From the NCBI GenBank assembly GCA_016713505.1, contig JADJPA010000001.1, positions 682,001-746,000 of the forward strand: DNA of 64,000 bases, written 5' to 3'. A program made the position numbers and the translations under genes. This document shows positions 52,374 to 61,981 of this stretch, piece after piece. Below the pieces are notes generated by a model. It was not told the DNA's origin. It did not search any database and saw nothing but the letters and a program-made list of their open reading frames with translations. The DNA comes from Candidatus Competibacteraceae bacterium. GTDB lineage: Bacteria > Pseudomonadota > Gammaproteobacteria > Competibacterales > Competibacteraceae. Every line of letters starts with the position of its first letter. The stretch's first letter is position 1.

Positions 52374-53477
52374 ATGTATATTGATTATTACGGTTTCAGC
52401 ACCAAGCCTTTCCAGCTGAGTCCCGATCCGCGATTTTTCTTCGGCAGTCGCGTTCACACGCGGGCGTTGGCCTACTTGCGCTACGGATTGAGTCAGGGCG
52501 AGGGCTTCATCGTCATCACCGGTGGCATCGGGACGGGCAAAACCACCTTGGTGAAGAATCTTTTTCAAGAGCTCGATTCCAACCAAGTCGTCGCCGCGCA
52601 ACTGGTCACCACCCAGTTGGAGGCCGACGAGCTGCTGCGCAGCGTGGTGGCTTCTTTCGGGTTGCCCTACGAGGAAATGGGCAAGGCGGCCTTACTCAAG
52701 CATTTCGAGGATTTTCTGCGCGGTCATGCCCGGCAGGGACGACGGGTGCTGCTGGTCGTGGATGAGGCGCAGAATCTACCGGCCAGATCGCTGGAAGAAC
52801 TGCGGATGCTGTCGAATTTCCAGGTGGGTGAAACGCCTTTGTTGCAGAGCTTTCTGCTAGGCCAGGAGGAATTTCGCTTTACCTTGCAAGAGCCGGGCAT
52901 GGAGCAACTCCGGCAGCGGGTGATCGCGTCCAGCCATCTCACGCCGCTCAGCCGGGAGGAGACGCGGGACTATATCGAGCACCGGTTGCGCGTGGTCGGT
53001 TGGGAAGGGTGGAAGCCGACGTTTGTCGAAGACGCTTACGCCGCCATCTACCGATTTACTCAGGGTGTGCCGCGTTTGATCAACGTTTTTTGTGATCGAC
53101 TGTTGTTGTATGGTTTTTTGGAAGAATTGAATGAGTTTTCGGTGGCCGCCGTCGAATCGGTCGGCCAGGAATTGAACCAGAACCAGAGCGGCGGCGAAAG
53201 TGGCATCCAAAGATCAGGCGGTGGCAGCCGTTCGCTAATGCGGGTGAGCCATGCCATGGAGCAGCGTTTGGGTGAATTGGAAAACGCCATGGAGTCGCTC
53301 ATAAAACATCCTGAATGGCAGGATGCCCAGTTGGAACGGATGGAGCGCCGTATCGTGCAACTGGAGCCGGCGGTGCGAGTCATCAGGCGACAGCTTGCCG
53401 AGGTGATGCGGCGGATGGATGATCGGTTGGGGGATGATGACACGAGCATCGTCAGCGCCGAAAATAGCGAAGATTGA
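52374..53477 (+). CDS. XrtA-associated ExeA-like AAA ATPase
   Basis: The protein begins MYIDYYGFSTKPFQLSPDPR, the typical start of the ExeA/XrtA-associated ATPase group (TIGR03015 type). It has Walker A GGIGTGKTTLVKNLF, Walker B VLLVVDEAQNLP and the C-terminal AAA lid with RLINVFCDRLLLYGF. A coiled-coil tail (MEQRLGELENAMESLI, LEPAVRVIRRQLAEVMRRM) follows. It is the last gene of the polysaccharide block in this window; no glycosyltransferase or exosortase follows. Confidence 0.9.
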   Translation: MYIDYYGFSTKPFQLSPDPRFFFGSRVHTRALAYLRYGLSQGEGFIVITGGIGTGKTTLVKNLFQELDSNQVVAAQLVTTQLEADELLRSVVASFGLPYEEMGKAALLKHFEDFLRGHARQGRRVLLVVDEAQNLPARSLEELRMLSNFQVGETPLLQSFLLGQEEFRFTLQEPGMEQLRQRVIASSHLTPLSREETRDYIEHRLRVVGWEGWKPTFVEDAYAAIYRFTQGVPRLINVFCDRLLLYGFLEELNEFSVAAVESVGQELNQNQSGGESGIQRSGGGSRSLMRVSHAMEQRLGELENAMESLIKHPEWQDAQLERMERRIVQLEPAVRVIRRQLAEVMRRMDDRLGDDDTSIVSAENSED

Positions 53478-53576
53478 ACCGTTGCCGGATTTTTCCCTGG
53501 AACCCCTTCAAACACCGATCCTTAGCTGAAGCGACCCATCAGCCGCCTCAGCATGAATCCGCGATTTTAGTAACCC

Positions 53577-55580
53577 TCAAATTCCCTGTGCTGGATTGAG
53601 CCGCGCGGCGGCTTCGGCGGCGGTTTCGTAGATATGCGGCGTGAGATCATGCTCGCGCAGCGCATCTCCCAAGCGGGCGCGCAGAAAAGCGCTGGTGGTG
53701 TAGCGGGTCACGCCGACGTAGTGGTGTTCCACCAGATAGCCGACCAGTTCCATGTACTCCCGCACCAACTCCGGCACGATCGAAAAATTGTCGTAATTGA
53801 CGATGGCAAATACTTTTTTGCCGAGCGGTTCGAGCTTGTCGGTCACCGCCGTCTGGATGCGCTCGATATCCTCCCGCCGGCGGATCGCCAATCCCTCGAA
53901 ATTGATGAAGAACAAATTCTTGGCCGGATCGTAGGACAGGCGCTGGTCGAGCGGTTGCACCAACAGGATGTCGCGTAGCCCCATTGGCCCCTCACCGAAA
54001 ATCCGCGCGTCCATGAGCCGAAGCTGCGGGCTGACGCGCGGTTGGAAGGTCATCCGCGCCAGCACCTCCCGCTCCAGGTCGATGCCGGGAGCGATTTCGA
54101 TCAGTTCCGGCCCGTCGGCGGTCAGGCGGAACACCGCCCGTTCGGTGACGTACAGCACCGGCTGGTTGCGCTGGCTGGCCACCACGCCGCTGAAGGTGCG
54201 GTGTTCGACCTGTTCGATGAACTTGGGGGTCTCACCTTCTTGCAGGATGCGCAACTGGCCCTGTTCCACCGCGATTTTTAGTTTGCCGGCGGTGAAGGTG
54301 CCGGCGAACACCACTTTCCGCGAATTTTGGCTGATGTTGATGAATCCGCCCGCGCCGGCGATCTTGGTCCCGAACTTCGAAACATTCAAGTTGCCCTGAG
54401 CGTCTACTTGCGCCAGCCCCAGCACCGTCAGGTCCAAGCCGCCGCCATCGTAGAAATCAAATTGATTGGGCTGATCGATGATGGCTTGCACGTTGGTCGA
54501 GGCGCCAAAGTCCAAACCACCGGCCGGAATGCCGCCGACCACGCCCGGCTCGGCGGTCATGGTGAGCAGATCGATGATCTTTTCCTCAGCGGCGACGTTG
54601 GCGACGCTCTCCGGCATTCCGATCCCCAGATTCACGATGGCGTTCAAGGGCAACTCAAAAGCCGAACGCCGGGCGATGATCTTGCGTTCGCTCATCGGGA
54701 TCGACGGAATCGAGGCCAGCGGCACCTTGATTTCACCGGAAAAGGCCGGGTTATAGAGTGTGGCGAAGGTTTGCCAGTGATGTTCGGGCGGCGCGATCAC
54801 GATGCAGTCGACCAGAATGCCAGGGACGCGCACATCCTTGGGTTTCAGGATGCCGCGTTCGGCCACCCGCTCCACCTGCGCAATGACGATGCCGCCGGAG
54901 TTGCGCACGGCGGTGGCGATCGCCAGCGACTCCAACGTCAGCGCCTCTTTCTCCATGGTCAGGTTGCCGTCGATATCGGCGGTGGTGGCGCGGATGATGC
55001 CGACGTTGATCGGAAACGCCCTATAAAATAGATATTCCCGCTGGCCGACGGTCATGACCTCGACCAAATCCTCGTGAGTGACGGCGTTGAGCTTGCCGCC
55101 GCCGTGGCGCGGATCGACGAACGTACCGAGCCCGACGTGGGTCAGCGTGCCCGGCTTGCCGGCGGCGATATCACGGTATAAATGAGTGATGACGCCCTGG
55201 GGCAGATTGTAGGCTTCGATCTTTTCAGCCACCGCCAACGCTTGCAGTTTCGGCACCAGACCCCAATGGCCGCCGACCACCCGCTTGACCAGCCCTTCGT
55301 GCCCCAGGTGGTTCAGCCCTCTGGTTTTACCGTCGCCTTGGCCGGCGGCGTACACCAGGGTCAGGTCGCGCGGTTTGGACAGCCCCGGCGTTGCCGGGTC
55401 ATCGTCCGGGGTCAAATAAAGCTCCTCTAGGGCGCAGGCGATGTCCTCGGCAAAGCCGGTGCCAACGAAACCGCTGGTGGCTAGGGTATCGCCGGGGCGG
55501 ATCAAGCTCACCGCTTCGCGGGCGCTGACCACTTTGCCGCGTTCGGGGATGTTGAGCAAAGCAAGCAAGGGATGCTGCAT
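53577..55580 (-). CDS. Acetyl/acyl-CoA transferase or hydrolase (fused alpha and beta subunits)
   Basis: The 667-residue protein joins both CoA-transferase halves: the alpha part (REAVSLIRPGDTLATSGFVGTG) and the beta part with the catalytic Glu segment TAEPGVVGGIPAGGLDFGAS. It resembles propionate/acetate CoA-transferases of the YdiF/Pct group. The substrate is not fixed by sequence; ketone or hydroxy acids are likely given the GntP-type permease upstream in the same operon and the LysR regulator divergent from it. The ATG has GAGGA about eight bases upstream. Confidence 0.88.
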   Translation of the reverse strand: MQHPLLALLNIPERGKVVSAREAVSLIRPGDTLATSGFVGTGFAEDIACALEELYLTPDDDPATPGLSKPRDLTLVYAAGQGDGKTRGLNHLGHEGLVKRVVGGHWGLVPKLQALAVAEKIEAYNLPQGVITHLYRDIAAGKPGTLTHVGLGTFVDPRHGGGKLNAVTHEDLVEVMTVGQREYLFYRAFPINVGIIRATTADIDGNLTMEKEALTLESLAIATAVRNSGGIVIAQVERVAERGILKPKDVRVPGILVDCIVIAPPEHHWQTFATLYNPAFSGEIKVPLASIPSIPMSERKIIARRSAFELPLNAIVNLGIGMPESVANVAAEEKIIDLLTMTAEPGVVGGIPAGGLDFGASTNVQAIIDQPNQFDFYDGGGLDLTVLGLAQVDAQGNLNVSKFGTKIAGAGGFINISQNSRKVVFAGTFTAGKLKIAVEQGQLRILQEGETPKFIEQVEHRTFSGVVASQRNQPVLYVTERAVFRLTADGPELIEIAPGIDLEREVLARMTFQPRVSPQLRLMDARIFGEGPMGLRDILLVQPLDQRLSYDPAKNLFFINFEGLAIRRREDIERIQTAVTDKLEPLGKKVFAIVNYDNFSIVPELVREYMELVGYLVEHHYVGVTRYTTSAFLRARLGDALREHDLTPHIYETAAEAAARLNPAQGI

Positions 55581-55644
55581 GGAAATTTCCTCTCGATGGC
55601 GCTTGCGGGGAACGCCGCCCCACGGAGGGGGCGGGCTTAGCGGT

Positions 55645-57036
55645 TTAGAAGCTTCCGAACAGCGATCCCAGCGTGATGACTGTCACCAGAGCGATCAAGG
55701 GAATGATCACCGACACCATAAAGATGTCGAAATAGGATTGCTTGTGGGTCAGCCTGCAGATGCCGAGCAAGGTGATGACCGCACCGTTATGAGGCAGGGA
55801 GTCGAAGCAGCCTGAGGACATCACCGCGACCCGGTGCAGCAGTTCCGGGCTGAGGCCGATGGCGTTGGCCAGCTCCAGGTACTTCGCTCCCAGCGTGCTC
55901 AGGGCGATGCTCATGCCGCCGGAAGCCGAGCCGGTGATGCCCGCCAGCACGTTGACCGCGACCGCTTCCGAAACCAGCGGATTTTGCGAAACGCCCAGCA
56001 CGGCGTCCTTCACCACCACGAAGGCGGGCAGGGAGGCGATGACGTTGCCGTAGCCGACTTCGGACGCGGTGTTGAAGATCGGCAGCAGCGATCCCATGGT
56101 GCCCGCATTGAGCGATTCGACGACGTTCTTCCAGCGTTGCCAGTGCACGATCACGATGAACAAGATGGCGATGATCAGCGCGACGATGATCGACCACAAG
56201 CCCGCCACCGCCGACAGCTTGGTGGCGCCGTATTTCGGCTCCGCCAGATAACTGGCGTCGATGCTGGGAAATACCACATAGGTGAACAGGGCGTTCAGGC
56301 CGATCACCAACAGAATCGGCAGCAGCGCCATGAAAAAGGAGGGAAGCTGGTCGCTGCCTTGGTCGGGATTCAGGTTTTCGTTGGTGTGTTCACCGTAACC
56401 TTCGCCGGCGGCCATGGCCCGCTTGGCGCGAGTATGCAACCAGAGAGTGCCGAGGATCATCATGATCAAGCCGCCGATGGTGCCAAGACCGGGTGCGGCG
56501 AAGGTGTTGGTGCCGAAAAACGGCGAGGGGATAGCGTTCTGAATCGCCGGGGTGCCGGGGAATGCGGTCATGGTGAAGGTGAAGGAGCCCAAGGCGATGG
56601 CGCCGGGGATGAAGCGCTTGGGCATCCCGATTTCGCGAAACAGCGCCGCACCGATCGGATAAACGGCAAAAGCCACCACGAACAGCGACACACCGCCGTA
56701 AGTCAGGATGCCGCACGACAGCACGATGGCGAGGATGGCCCGGTCTCGGCCGACCTTATCGACGATCCAGTGGGCGATGCTCTTGGCCGAGCCGGAGTCG
56801 TCCATCAGCTTGCCGAAGATCGCCCCCAGCATGAACAGCGGAAAAAACTTGAGCAAATAGCCGCCCAGTTCCTTCATGAACACTTGGGTGTAAGTGGGCA
56901 GCAGCAAATGCGCGCTACCGCCGATCAACACGGCCAACAAGGCCATGATTGGGGCCAAAACGAGCACGTTGATGCCTCGATAGGCGAGATACATCAACAG
57001 GCCCAATGACAGGATTATGCCGATAACTCCCAACAT
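55645..57036 (-). CDS. GntP-family organic-acid permease
   Basis: The 463-residue protein has about a dozen membrane segments (for example VIGIILSLGLLMYLAYRGIN, ILAIVLSCGILTYGGVSLFVV, SGGMSIALSTLGAKYLE) and the GntP-like TMTAFPGTPAIQNAIPSPFFGT. Family members carry gluconate or short hydroxy acids such as 3-hydroxybutyrate with protons. The CoA-transferase gene follows 64 bp later, suggesting uptake then CoA activation. AGGA lies about nine bases before the ATG. Confidence 0.88.
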   Translation of the reverse strand: MLGVIGIILSLGLLMYLAYRGINVLVLAPIMALLAVLIGGSAHLLLPTYTQVFMKELGGYLLKFFPLFMLGAIFGKLMDDSGSAKSIAHWIVDKVGRDRAILAIVLSCGILTYGGVSLFVVAFAVYPIGAALFREIGMPKRFIPGAIALGSFTFTMTAFPGTPAIQNAIPSPFFGTNTFAAPGLGTIGGLIMMILGTLWLHTRAKRAMAAGEGYGEHTNENLNPDQGSDQLPSFFMALLPILLVIGLNALFTYVVFPSIDASYLAEPKYGATKLSAVAGLWSIIVALIIAILFIVIVHWQRWKNVVESLNAGTMGSLLPIFNTASEVGYGNVIASLPAFVVVKDAVLGVSQNPLVSEAVAVNVLAGITGSASGGMSIALSTLGAKYLELANAIGLSPELLHRVAVMSSGCFDSLPHNGAVITLLGICRLTHKQSYFDIFMVSVIIPLIALVTVITLGSLFGSF

Positions 57037-57141
57037 TAGAAGGTTTCCTTCAAGCGGTTCGTTGGCGTTTGGCGCTGGCGCCGATTGGACGGCCGATGTG
57101 GGCCGGCTGATTCAAGCATAGCAGCCAGCTGTCAAGGTGAA

Positions 57142-57164
57142 AATTTGCAAAAAGATTAAAAATT
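57142..57164. promoter_or_regulatory. Possible LysR-type operator in the divergent gap
   Basis: AATTT and AAATT form a dyad across an A-rich centre, with a T-N11-A arrangement inside. It lies between the GntP permease and LysR genes, where such operators usually fall. The match is weak and A/T-rich by nature. Confidence 0.28.
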
Positions 57165-57230
57165 CTGTGCGGAAATGCACGGACTCGACCACACTCAATT
57201 TCAGGGTCATGAGCGCTTGAGAGGTAGGCG

Positions 57231-58139
57231 ATGAAACGCGAGCTGGATTGGAACGACTTGCGCTATTTTCTGGCGGCGGCACGTTTGGGTCGGCTCAGTC
57301 CCGCCGCCCGCCGCCTGCAAGTCGAGCACAGCACCGTGTCGCGCCGGATCGAAGGGCTGGAGCGGGCGATGGGGACCCGGCTATTCAATCGCCACCGCGA
57401 TGGATTGGTGCTCACGGAAGCCGGCCATGCCTTGTTGCCGATGGCGGAGCAGGTGGAAGCCACCGTCGCGGTGCTGTCGGAGGCGTTGTCAGGTCAGGAC
57501 CTCTCCGTGCGCGGCGAAGTACGGCTCGGCACCCCCGAAGGGCTGGCGGTGTGCTTCCTGACCCCACACCTCAAGCCGCTGCTCGACGATTATCCGAATC
57601 TGACCGTCGAGTTACTGGCGCTGCCGAGGCTGGCGAATCTAGCCAGCCGCGAGGCGGATTTGGCCATCACGCTGGAACCGCCGCGCCGCGGCCCTTACGT
57701 GGTCGCCCGGTGGACGGATTACAGTTATTTTCTCTATGGGTCGCGGGGCTACCTGGAGGCCTGTGGCCCGATTACAACCCGGGCCGAGCTGGCGCGGCAC
57801 CCCTTCATCGCTTATATCGACGATTTCTTGCTGAGCCAGGAATTGCGCTTTCTGGAAAAATTATGCGAAGCTCCAAAACTGCGTTTTTGCAGCACCAGCA
57901 TGTTAGCCCACAAAGAAGCCGTGCTGGCGGGGGTCGGGCTGGCGGTGCTCACGCCCTATATCAGCGCCGATGATCCACGATTGATCAAAGTGTTGCCGGA
58001 TGAAGCTCACTTTCAGCATACGTTTTGGCTGGCGGCGCACGCGGACCGCCTCCGGCTCAAGCGGGTGCGAATGGTGTGGGATTATCTGATGGGCTTAATC
58101 GAAACCCATCGCCGGCTATTCCTCGGTAGCGAGAGTTGA
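57231..58139 (+). CDS. LysR-family transcriptional regulator
   Basis: An N-terminal winged helix (LRYFLAAARLGRLSPAARRL, then STVSRRIEGLERAMGTRLF) is followed by a substrate-binding domain starting VRLGTPEGLAVCFLTPHL. It is divergent from the permease/CoA-transferase pair and is the likely regulator of those genes. Length of 302 residues is normal. Confidence 0.95.
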   Translation: MKRELDWNDLRYFLAAARLGRLSPAARRLQVEHSTVSRRIEGLERAMGTRLFNRHRDGLVLTEAGHALLPMAEQVEATVAVLSEALSGQDLSVRGEVRLGTPEGLAVCFLTPHLKPLLDDYPNLTVELLALPRLANLASREADLAITLEPPRRGPYVVARWTDYSYFLYGSRGYLEACGPITTRAELARHPFIAYIDDFLLSQELRFLEKLCEAPKLRFCSTSMLAHKEAVLAGVGLAVLTPYISADDPRLIKVLPDEAHFQHTFWLAAHADRLRLKRVRMVWDYLMGLIETHRRLFLGSES

Positions 58140-58166
58140 GCCCGAATGGAGAGGGAATTTCGGGGG

Positions 58167-60890
58167 TTATTGATTCTCCGAGTCCAATTGCTTGACCAAC
58201 GCCTCGCGCAGCGCGGTGTATTGGTCGAGATCGTTCAAGATACGGTTATCGCGGTCGGTGACGAAGAACACATCTTCCGCGCGAGCGCCGATGGTGGCGA
58301 TCTTGGCGTTGTGCAATTGGACCCCGCATTGAATGAACGCTTGCCCGACCCGGCACAACAGACCCGGACGGTCCCAAGACACCAGTTCCACCATGGTCCG
58401 GCCATTGGTGGCGTCTTCGCGGAAGGAGACTGAAGTCGGCATGTGAAAAGCTTTTTGAATCCGTGAGATATGCCGGCTGGGCAACAGCGGAACGGCATCC
58501 GGGCGACTGAGATGATGCAGAAGCCCCGTCACGATATCCTTGATCCGCGCTCGGTCCTGGATGAGCGCGCCGGAAGCTTCCAACACCGTGAAGCTGTCCA
58601 GCGTATAACCGCTGTGGCCGGTGATGATGCGGGCGTCCAGAATGGTCAAGCCCAACTGGTCGAGAATGGAGGTGATCAGGGCGAACAGGTTGTCCTGGTC
58701 GCGGGTGTAAATGAACACTTCGGTGCCGCCCCGGCTCGGATCGTCGCGGGCCATGACCAGCGGTCGCGGGTCGTGGCGTTTCTTGAGGATTGCCCGCGTG
58801 TGCCAGGTGATTTCGTCGGCGGAATGGCGCAGGAAGTAATCGTCGCCGAAACCCTCCCAGACTTGATCGATCCGCTCGCGGTCGATTTTGGTAAGGCTCA
58901 GTTGTTGGCGGGCTTGTGCCTGTACCTCGCTAATGCGCTCCTCCTTGTCGATCGGGTTGTCCAGCCCGCGCCGCAACGCCCGGCGCGTGGCCTCGTACAA
59001 CTGCCATAACAGCGAGTTTCGCCAGGTATTCCACAACTTGGGATTGGTGGCGCGAATATCGGCGACCGTGAGCAGATACAGATAGTCCAGGTGCAGCTGA
59101 TCGCCCATCAGTCGCGCGAAGGCATTGATAACGTCCGGATCGTGAATGTCTTTTTTTTGAGCGGTCAGCGATAGGGTCAAGTGCTGGCGCACCAGCCAGG
59201 CGACCAACCGGCCGTCGAAGGAGCTCAAACCGTGCTGGCGGCAAAAGCGTTCCGCGTCTTGGGCGCCCAACTCCGAATGATCGCCGCCGCGCCCCTTGCC
59301 GATGTCGTGGTACAGCCCGGCGATATAGAGCAACTCCGGCTTGGGCAAACTCTCCATGATGGCGTTACAGCGCGGCAGTTCCCCGGCGAATTGCGGCAGG
59401 AAGAAGCGCCGCAGGTTGCGCACCACGAACAGGATATGCTGGTCCACCGTATAAGCGTGAAACAGGTCGTACTGCATCCGCCCGACGATGTGGCCGAATT
59501 CCGGCAGATAAGCGGGCAGCACGCCGTAAGCGCCCATCAGCCGCAGTTGCTGGGTGACGCCGTGCGGCTGGCGCAGGATCTCCATGAACAGGCTGCGCGT
59601 GCGCACGTCGTTGCGGAATTTTTCGTCGATCAGCAGCCGGTGGTCGCGAATCAGCCGAATGGTGCTGGCGCGAATGCCCTTGATTTCCGGATGCTGTTGC
59701 AAGAGCAGAAAAATCTCCAGCAAGGCAAAGGGGTAGCGCAGAAAAACGTTCGGCCGCACGGCTTCCAGATAACCACGCCTCACTTGAAAACGGCGGTTGA
59801 CCGGCTGCGGTTCGTCGGAGTCGTCGGCCGGCAGGATCGCTTCCTCGAACAGTTGCAGCAACATCTCGTTCAACTGGCACAGGGCGGTGACCGTTCGGTA
59901 ATAACGTTGCATGAACTGTTCGACGCCCAGCGTGTGATCTTGGTCCTGATAGCCGAACCGTTGGGCGATGCGGCGCTGGTGATCGAACAGCAGGGTATCC
60001 TCGCGGCGGCCGGTGAGGACGTGCAGGGCGAAGCGCACCTGCCAGAGAAAATCGCGGCATTCGATCAGTTCGGCGTATTCGCTCGGGCTCAGGAAGCCGT
60101 GACCGACTAGCTCCTGTAAGGTGCTGGCCCCGAAGTGGCGCTTGGCGACCCAGCCGATCATCTGAAGATCGCGCAGACCACCGGGTCCGTCCTTGATGTT
60201 CGGCTCCAGATTGAAAGCGGTTTCGTTGTATTTGTGGCAGCGCTGGCAGCGTTCTTCCCGCTTGGTTTCGAAGAACGCGCCATCCGGCCAGATGCGGTCG
60301 GGCCCCGTCATGGCGCGCATCCGCTCGAACAGCTCCGTCGAACCGGTCAGCAAACGAGCTTCCATCAGGCTGGTGGCGACCGTGATGTCAGCCGCGCCCT
60401 CGTGCGCGCAATCCTCGACCGTGCGCACGCTGTGGCCGACCTCCAGACCGATGTCCCACAAAAAGGTCAAAAAACGTTCCAGGCCGGAGCGGCGGGCATC
60501 GAGCGCCGTATCGTCCAGCAGGATCATGATGTCCACATCCGAGCCGGGATGCAGTTCGCCGCGGCCGTAACCGCCCACCGCCACCAGGGCGAGATCGGTG
60601 GTATCCGCTTCAAAGTACTGCCGCCAAGCGCGTTGCAGCACTTCATCCATCAAGCGGGCGCGGGCGGGCACCAGTTCATGCGCGGGGCTACCGGCCTCAA
60701 ACCAGGTTTTGAAGCGGACGGCGCTCGCCTTGAGCAGACCGCGAAACGAGGCGAGCGAGTCCATCTCCGCCAGTTCGCGCTCGAACGCGCTCGCCTCCGA
60801 GGCGATGCCGTCCCCCGGCGGAACCGGTTGCGGGGCGGCGGGTTGGAAGGCCGGCGGGCGAGTGGAGGCGGGCGAACTATTGAAATCCAT
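58167..60890 (-). CDS. glnD: [Protein-PII] uridylyltransferase/uridylyl-removing enzyme
   Basis: The 907-residue protein has the nucleotidyltransferase motif GGYGRGELHPGSDVDIMILLD (GSDVD), the HD domain (LYHDIGKGRGGDHSELG) and two C-terminal ACT domains (EVFIYTRDQDNLFALITSIL and MVELVSWDRPGLLCRVGQAF). GlnD senses glutamine and modifies PII to signal nitrogen status. It follows map in the same direction, the usual order. Confidence 0.97.
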   Translation of the reverse strand: MDFNSSPASTRPPAFQPAAPQPVPPGDGIASEASAFERELAEMDSLASFRGLLKASAVRFKTWFEAGSPAHELVPARARLMDEVLQRAWRQYFEADTTDLALVAVGGYGRGELHPGSDVDIMILLDDTALDARRSGLERFLTFLWDIGLEVGHSVRTVEDCAHEGAADITVATSLMEARLLTGSTELFERMRAMTGPDRIWPDGAFFETKREERCQRCHKYNETAFNLEPNIKDGPGGLRDLQMIGWVAKRHFGASTLQELVGHGFLSPSEYAELIECRDFLWQVRFALHVLTGRREDTLLFDHQRRIAQRFGYQDQDHTLGVEQFMQRYYRTVTALCQLNEMLLQLFEEAILPADDSDEPQPVNRRFQVRRGYLEAVRPNVFLRYPFALLEIFLLLQQHPEIKGIRASTIRLIRDHRLLIDEKFRNDVRTRSLFMEILRQPHGVTQQLRLMGAYGVLPAYLPEFGHIVGRMQYDLFHAYTVDQHILFVVRNLRRFFLPQFAGELPRCNAIMESLPKPELLYIAGLYHDIGKGRGGDHSELGAQDAERFCRQHGLSSFDGRLVAWLVRQHLTLSLTAQKKDIHDPDVINAFARLMGDQLHLDYLYLLTVADIRATNPKLWNTWRNSLLWQLYEATRRALRRGLDNPIDKEERISEVQAQARQQLSLTKIDRERIDQVWEGFGDDYFLRHSADEITWHTRAILKKRHDPRPLVMARDDPSRGGTEVFIYTRDQDNLFALITSILDQLGLTILDARIITGHSGYTLDSFTVLEASGALIQDRARIKDIVTGLLHHLSRPDAVPLLPSRHISRIQKAFHMPTSVSFREDATNGRTMVELVSWDRPGLLCRVGQAFIQCGVQLHNAKIATIGARAEDVFFVTDRDNRILNDLDQYTALREALVKQLDSENQ

Positions 60891-60920
60891 ACCTATTCCG
60901 AAAGGATCGAGACTAAAGCG

Positions 60921-61715
60921 CTAAAGCGGACTGCCGGAGCCGAGCGTGAGAACCTCGTGACCGCTGTCGGTGACCAACACGGTATGCTCCCACTGCGCGG
61001 AAATGGAATGATCCTTGGTGACCACGGTCCAGCCGTCGGGCAACAGTTTGACGTGTCGTTTGCCGGCATTGATCATCGGCTCGATGGTGAAGGTCATGCC
61101 TGGAACCAGCTCGACGCCGGTGCCGGGGTCGCCGTAATGCAAGACTTGCGGCTCCTCGTGAAATTCCCGGCCGATGCCGTGACCGCAGTATTCGCGCACC
61201 ACCGAACAATGCTGTGCTTCGGCATGTTTCTGAATGGCGTGGCCGATATCGCCGAGCCGGATGCCGGGCCGCACCAGCCGGATGCCGACCCACAAACACT
61301 CGAACGCGATCTTGGTCACCCGCTGCGCGGCGACCGGCGGCGTGCCGATCTGAAACATCCGGCTAGTGTCGCCGTGAAAGCCATCCTTGATGACCGTGAT
61401 ATCGAGGTTGACCACATCGCCCTTTTTGAGCTTTTTCGGCCCCGGAATGCCGTGACAGACCACGTGATTGACCGAGGTGCAAATCGATTTGGGAAAGCCC
61501 CGGTAGTTGAGCGGGGCCGGAATCGCCTGCTGGACAGCGACGATATGGTCGTGGCAAAGCCGATCCAGCGCTTCGGTGGTGACGCCCTCGCAGACATGCG
61601 GGCCGATCATGTCCAGCACTTCGGCGGCCAGCCGGCCGGCCACGCGCATTTTTTCGATCTCTTCGGCGCTCTTGAAGGTGATGCTGGTCGGTTTTTTAGG
61701 GGCTCTTTGGAACAT
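60921..61715 (-). CDS. map: Methionine aminopeptidase type I
   Basis: The metal ligands are in the expected motifs: NLDITVIKDGFHGDTSRMF (two Asp), GHGIGREFHE (His), TIEPMINAG (Glu) and SAQWEHTVLVT (Glu). The ATG at 61715 (MFQRAPKKPTSITFKSAEE) fits the family better than the upstream one at 61811, giving about 264 residues. It removes the initiator Met from nascent proteins and is divergent from rpsB, a conserved arrangement. Confidence 0.96.
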   Translation of the reverse strand: MFQRAPKKPTSITFKSAEEIEKMRVAGRLAAEVLDMIGPHVCEGVTTEALDRLCHDHIVAVQQAIPAPLNYRGFPKSICTSVNHVVCHGIPGPKKLKKGDVVNLDITVIKDGFHGDTSRMFQIGTPPVAAQRVTKIAFECLWVGIRLVRPGIRLGDIGHAIQKHAEAQHCSVVREYCGHGIGREFHEEPQVLHYGDPGTGVELVPGMTFTIEPMINAGKRHVKLLPDGWTVVTKDHSISAQWEHTVLVTDSGHEVLTLGSGSPL

Positions 61716-61811
61716 GGGCTTCGGTCTGCGGGAAGGTGCGAAATCGAGGGTGGAGCGCTGGCTGGCGCGCGCGCCGCCGGTTGGAGCGGCGCGCGCCGAC
61801 CGGCGGCGCAA

Positions 61812-61841
61812 TTGGTTTTCCCGAACGAACCATGTTATAAA
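61812..61841 (+). promoter_or_regulatory. Probable sigma-70 promoter of rpsB-tsf
   Basis: TTGGTT at 61812 and TATAAA at 61836 are 18 bases apart. Transcription would leave a leader of about 130 nt before rpsB. Confidence 0.5.
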
Positions 61842-61888
61842 GCGCGCGCCTTAATGGCAAACCTTACTGAGATTTTTTAATCCGCACA

Positions 61889-61940
61889 TCCGCCGACACG
61901 GCTGGCCGGGTGCCCCCTGTGGGTCGCTGGCCGGGGCGGA
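61889..61940 (+). promoter_or_regulatory. Structured rpsB leader, possible S2 autoregulatory element
   Basis: TCCGCC (61889-61894) pairs with GGCGGA (61935-61940), enclosing two direct copies of GCTGGCCGGG (61901-61910 and 61926-61935). rpsB-tsf is autoregulated by S2 through its leader in gammaproteobacteria, and a folded leader here would fit; the exact binding motif is not proven. Confidence 0.4.
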
Positions 61941-61981
61941 TGGAGGCTCAACCCTGATTCTGATGAGGAGACTGTTCGGCG

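Noticed and set aside
60135..61880. Plus-strand open frame of 581 codons covering glnD and map
   Set aside because: It runs across two well-recognised minus-strand genes and has no family features; it is a composition shadow.
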